Assembly: GCA_963666475.2 (NCBI GenBank)
Contig: CAXXJM010000001.1
Span: 1,488,001-1,552,000 of the forward strand
Source: JBFHIZ01 sp963666475
GTDB lineage: Bacteria > Bacillota > Clostridia > Lachnospirales > Lachnospiraceae
DNA: 64,000 nt
Direction of reading: 5' to 3'
The notes beneath the pieces were generated by a model. It was not told the DNA's origin and ran no database searches. It saw only the letters and a list, made by a program, of their open reading frames with translations. This document shows, piece by piece, positions 61,198 through 64,000 of this stretch; the stretch's first letter is position 1, and every line of letters begins with the position of its first letter. The position numbers and the translations under genes were made by a program.

Positions 61198-61560
61198 CTA
61201 CACTTCTCGTTGATATGTTATTTTCTTCAAATACAACATACATGGTAATCCACTTCCTCTCAGCCTTTTTTCTAACAGTCCTGCCATTTCTAATTCTGAC
61301 ATGTATTTATTGATGCTTATCTCACTTCTATTCATATCCTCCTGTATCTCGCTGATGGGATAGACCACATAGATATGACCAGCTTCATCTTTCCAATTAT
61401 TTTTCTGGCTGATTCCCATCCGATCTAAGATCAGTCCATATAATAATTTTGATTCCAAAGACAGATCTGAGAATCTTTCTTCTTTGATTAAAAATTTTGG
61501 TATATTTACATAGCTGAACTGATCTGCCTGTTTTCCATATATATAATTAAACTCCATCAT
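61198..61560 (-). CDS. Truncated RepA-like protein, winged helix only
   Basis: About 120 residues from an ATG at 61560, behind AAAGGA. It is a second RepA_N-type N-terminus: FSYVNIPKFLIKEERFSDLS, YGLILDRMGISQKNNW, ISEIQEDMNRSEISINKYMS, and it retains the wing MAGLLEKRLRGSGLPC-MLYL that the 60316 protein lacks. It stops right after it, with no C-terminal domain following. It overlaps parB by 14 bases. It might act as a repressor or competitor of the other RepA, or be a truncated gene. Confidence 0.78.
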   Translation of the reverse strand: MMEFNYIYGKQADQFSYVNIPKFLIKEERFSDLSLESKLLYGLILDRMGISQKNNWKDEAGHIYVVYPISEIQEDMNRSEISINKYMSELEMAGLLEKRLRGSGLPCMLYLKKITYQREV

Positions 61561-62461
61561 GTTCATTCCTTTCTTTATTCCACTGTTCTAAAAGACCTTC
61601 TATGATCTGTTCCATTTGTTTATTTGTATATTCTTGTGGAAAGAATCGTTTTAATTTCTTTTCATTAAAAATCACTTTCCTCGTTGGAGCCTTTCCTGGA
61701 AGGCTCTCTTGCAAAATACATATCATTTTATCCTGGTCTATATTTTCCTTTGAAGAACGTTCTCGAAGAGCTGTAATCTGAACTGGTTTGATTACTACAT
61801 TCTCTCGGATATATTCGTTCAGCCACTTCTGTATTGCCTTATCAAAATAAGAAATATCAACTGCACAAGTAAATTGGAGACGTTTTTTATCTACAAGATC
61901 AAGCAGTTCTGGAATAAGATTAGTCAGTCGTATAAATCGTTTAACTTGCCTTGTACTTACTCCAACATTTTCACCTATTTCTTCGGCGGTTAACTTCGGG
62001 CCATTTTGGCCCGAAGTTAAATCCGTCCTTTCTCCTTGTCTACGCATTGCCTCCATCTTCATCTTAAACGCAAATGCCTTTTCACTTGGCAGTAATTCTT
62101 CCCTCTGAATATTACTATCCACCATAACGATCGTAGCTTCATCATCTGTCAGATTTCGTACGAATGCAGGAACCTTTTCCAGTCCAGCAATCTTTGCCGC
62201 ATGAAGTCTTCGATGACCTGATATCATTTCATATCCATCTCTGTCATTTCCTCTTAATAGTACAGGCGAAAGCACTCCACTTTTCCGAATACTTTCGACC
62301 AGTTCTTCCATCTTTTCATCATCCTGAACTTTAAATGGATGATCTTTAAATCCATGCACTTTTTTAATTTCTATTTCAATGCTTTGCTCTGTATTCCCTA
62401 GTCCAAGGAGTTCATCTACTGACGTCAAATGCATTTTTTCGCCATTTCTATTTGTTCGCAT
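61547..62461 (-). CDS. parB: ParB/Spo0J-family partition protein
   Basis: 304 residues from an ATG at 62461 with AGGAGG 9 bases upstream; the TTG at 62467 is too near that site. The ParB motifs are clear: ISGHRRLHAAKIAGLEKVPA, DSNIQREELLPSEKAFAF, and the HTH VSTRQVKRFIRLTNLIPELL. It would bind centromere sites and load onto DNA as a clamp. Its start lies inside the end of the shifted parA frame. A 13-bp palindrome lies within the gene at 61990-62020. Confidence 0.92.
   Translation of the reverse strand: MRTNRNGEKMHLTSVDELLGLGNTEQSIEIEIKKVHGFKDHPFKVQDDEKMEELVESIRKSGVLSPVLLRGNDRDGYEMISGHRRLHAAKIAGLEKVPAFVRNLTDDEATIVMVDSNIQREELLPSEKAFAFKMKMEAMRRQGERTDLTSGQNGPKLTAEEIGENVGVSTRQVKRFIRLTNLIPELLDLVDKKRLQFTCAVDISYFDKAIQKWLNEYIRENVVIKPVQITALRERSSKENIDQDKMICILQESLPGKAPTRKVIFNEKKLKRFFPQEYTNKQMEQIIEGLLEQWNKERNEHDGV
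61990..62020. repeat. 13-bp perfect palindrome inside parB
   Basis: TTAACTTCGGGCC and GGCCCGAAGTTAA flank a 5-base spacer (ATTTT). It is GC-rich in an AT-rich gene, and encodes SGQNGPKL between the clamp domain and the HTH. It could be a centromere-like site, an RNA hairpin, or an inserted repeat. Confidence 0.75.
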
Positions 62462-63235
62462 TAGCAAGTACCTCCTTTGTTATCCCCGTGTATGCTATTG
62501 CAACTTTTCCCTTTGGATCATGATCATAGATACTGTTTCCCAATACACTGGTCTCACTTGCTCTTACAGACATTGGAATTTCAATATCATATACATTGAG
62601 CCCAGATCCATATGCTTTATTTACCTCGTGGAGATATCTCTTGCTAAGATCGTTCTCTTATCCACCATTGTTAACAGGATTCCTTCAATTACTAACTTTG
62701 AATTAAGTCTCTTCTTTACTGTAATAAATGTTTTAAACAACTGCTCTAGTCCTTTTACTGGAAGATAAGCTGCTTGAACTGGTATAAGTACAGAATCTGC
62801 ACATACTAATGCATTGATCGTAATCATACCAAGTGATGGCATACAGTCTATCAACACAAAATCATATTGGTCACGTACTTTATCCACATATTCTTTTAAC
62901 AAGAACTCTCTGCTCATTACATTGACCATGGATACTTCAAAACCGGATAATCCTATGTTAGAAGGAATCAAATCCACTTTTTCAGAATAATGAATAATTC
63001 CTGTATCTGCTCTCAGTTCTTCATCATTAATTGCTTTGTTTAAAATTTCTGTCAGTGTGACCTGTATTTTATCCGGTTCCTGATATCCCAGGCTTATTGT
63101 CAGACTTCCCTGTGGATCAGCATCGATCAACAGGACCTTCTTTCCTTCATTTGCCAGTCCTATTCCTAAATTTACTGTCGTGGTAGTCTTACCGACTCCA
63201 CCTTTTTGATTTGCTAATGCAATTACTTTTCCCAT
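62448..63235 (-). pseudogene. parA: ParA partition ATPase, frameshifted near the C-terminus
   Basis: From an ATG at 63235 (AAGGAG 9 bases before it) the frame gives ~200 good ParA residues: deviant Walker A NQKGGVGKTTTTVNLG, LLIDADPQGSLTISL and FVLIDCMPSLGMITINAL. After VDKRT it leaves frame and stops at 62621. Another frame carries the proper end (NDLSKRYLHEVNKAYGSG, IEIPMSVRASETSVLG, YTGITKEVLANAN) to 62448. The normal text would be RTNDLSK, so one of two ACGA repeats near 62650 appears lost. The gene is likely inactive or makes a shortened protein. Confidence 0.85.
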
Positions 63236-63248
63236 AATATTTTTCTCC

Positions 63249-63467
63249 TTATCCGTACATTGTTTCAATGTATTCATTAATCTGTTTTACGTTCACCAGC
63301 ACTACTCCCGGCATTTTCCTTATAGCCCCTGCTTCAATTGCAAGATCTCGGAAAGTATGTGTTCCCATAGAATATAGTTCTGCACCTTCTGCATAACGGA
63401 CGTATAATTTTTGTCCGTTCTCTATTTTGATTTTTATTGCTTCAATAGAACCTTTCTTAAATGCCAT
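63249..63467 (-). CDS. DUF6462-family small protein
   Basis: 72 residues. YVRYAEGAELYSMGTHTFRD and GAIRKMPGVVLVNVKQINEY match DUF6462, an HTH-like family found on Lachnospiraceae mobile elements upstream of parA. AGGAGG precedes the ATG. It is a single-repeat paralogue of the neighbour at 63477, whose C-terminal half is very similar. It is probably a DNA-binding regulator of the replication module; direct evidence is lacking. Confidence 0.82.
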   Translation of the reverse strand: MAFKKGSIEAIKIKIENGQKLYVRYAEGAELYSMGTHTFRDLAIEAGAIRKMPGVVLVNVKQINEYIETMYG

Positions 63468-63476
63468 AACTGCCTC

Positions 63477-63929
63477 CTATCCTAATTCTTTCTCAATATA
63501 ATTATTTAACTTTTCAATACTCACAAGACATACACCGCCAATTTTTCTTACCGCATCTGCTTCCTTTGCCAGATCTGTAAATGTCTTACGTCCCATAGAA
63601 TACAGGTATGCACCTTCTTCATATCTCACATATTTCTTACTCCCACTATTTACCTGGGATGCCAATTCCGGATTATCCGTTTCTATCCTTTTCACTTCAC
63701 CGCCTCCTTCGTTTTCATACTGTGATGAAATGAATGCTTCAAATTTTTTAATATCCATCACAGCCATTTTTCTCATCATCTTAAATGCACCACATTCTCT
63801 TCCAAGTGCTTTTATCTCTCGATATTTTAATGAATAGATCCTGCATAAAGACTGGGCATCCACATATCGGTCAGATATTTCCTGACAGTGCTTTTCCAAC
63901 TCTGGAATAATTATTTGTTGCTTTTGCAT
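63477..63929 (-). CDS. Two-domain DUF6462 protein
   Basis: 150 residues. The N-half (RYVDAQSLCRIYSLKYREIK, ALGRECGAFKMMRKMAVMDI) and the C-half (YVRYEEGAYLYSMGRKTFTD, ADAVRKIGGVCLVSIEKLNN) are two copies of the same fold, separated by a short linker. Its start overlaps the preceding stop by one base (TAATG), so translation is coupled. It is the start of the visible replication module. Confidence 0.8.
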   Translation of the reverse strand: MQKQQIIIPELEKHCQEISDRYVDAQSLCRIYSLKYREIKALGRECGAFKMMRKMAVMDIKKFEAFISSQYENEGGGEVKRIETDNPELASQVNSGSKKYVRYEEGAYLYSMGRKTFTDLAKEADAVRKIGGVCLVSIEKLNNYIEKELG

Positions 63930-64000
63930 TACTTTTCTCCTTTCGCAGATTTTGATTTTGTGGAGAAGAGACTTTTGCCAACATAATTTGCGTACCTCTG
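63929..64000 (-). CDS. C-terminal end of an upstream gene cut by the window edge
   Basis: The minus strand reads 23 codons, QRYANYVGKSLFSTKS followed by KSAKGEK, to a TAA at 63929-63931 that overlaps the next start codon. The frame is open to the window edge. Too little is visible to name it; a tyrosine integrase end is possible but unsupported. Confidence 0.5.
   Translation of the reverse strand, partial: QRYANYVGKSLFSTKSKSAKGEK

Noticed and set aside
1..64000. CRISPR array or tRNA/rRNA genes
   Set aside because: No series of regularly spaced direct repeats and no tRNA T-loop or rRNA sequence was seen on either strand by reading.
63929..64000. Tyrosine integrase C-terminus
   Set aside because: Only 23 codons are visible and no catalytic motif lies within them.

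Overview
The window is AT-rich, and its ribosome binding sites (AGGAGG-type, 5-9 bases before ATG/GTG/TTG), Firmicutes-type lipoproteins, sugar ABC transporters and DUF6462/RepA/ParAB gene set point to an anaerobic Clostridia member, most likely Lachnospiraceae. That placement is inferred from gene content; no rRNA gene or tRNA is present to fix it.

Layout. (1) 1-13 kb: a surface glycan cluster related to teichoic acid or rhamnan synthesis. Seven genes on the minus strand (RgpF-like, methyltransferase, RgpF-like, two sugar isomerase-like TIM barrels, a methyltransferase-cytidylyltransferase fusion, and a CDP-glycerol phosphotransferase-like protein with a propeller-like tail) face two plus-strand genes (DUF4422 and GT2). 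Six of these proteins carry the same ~100-residue Rossmann-like accessory module. (2) 13-26 kb: CDP-alcohol phosphatidyltransferase, a GH13 amylase, a ChvE-MmsA-MmsB sugar importer with a clear promoter and phased operator repeats, a divergent DeoR regulator plus an orphan sugar ATPase, a CoA-disulfide reductase/rhodanese pair, and a GGDEF-EAL-LamG protein. (3) 26-45 kb: a possible structured RNA, small housekeeping and hypothetical genes, a TetR-controlled aminotransferase/aldolase/FGGY-kinase operon, serine dehydratase, a DAK2-DegV (FakA-FakB-like) fusion operon, and a lipoprotein operon under a c-di-GMP-I riboswitch.

(4) 45-51 kb: decayed DNA containing a dead IS3-type element, gene stumps, an unknown membrane protein, and an IS256-type element that encloses a serine resolvase inside its 14-bp inverted repeats. 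(5) 51-58 kb: a complete four-gene Wadjet (JetABCD) plasmid-defence system whose JetA looks like the DUF5716 type. (6) 58-64 kb: an AbiE-like regulator/nucleotidyltransferase pair with a nested-dyad operator, then a plasmid- or ICE-type replication and partition module (two RepA-like proteins, ParB, ParA, two DUF6462 proteins).

The replication module looks damaged. ParA is frameshifted by what reads as loss of a 4-bp repeat, one RepA lacks part of its winged helix, and the other stops after the winged helix. The most striking points are an anti-plasmid Wadjet system beside a decaying plasmid-type replicon, the c-di-GMP riboswitch with a 14-nt complement to its own aptamer just before the start codon, the transposase-plus-resolvase element, and the repeated Rossmann module in the glycan cluster.
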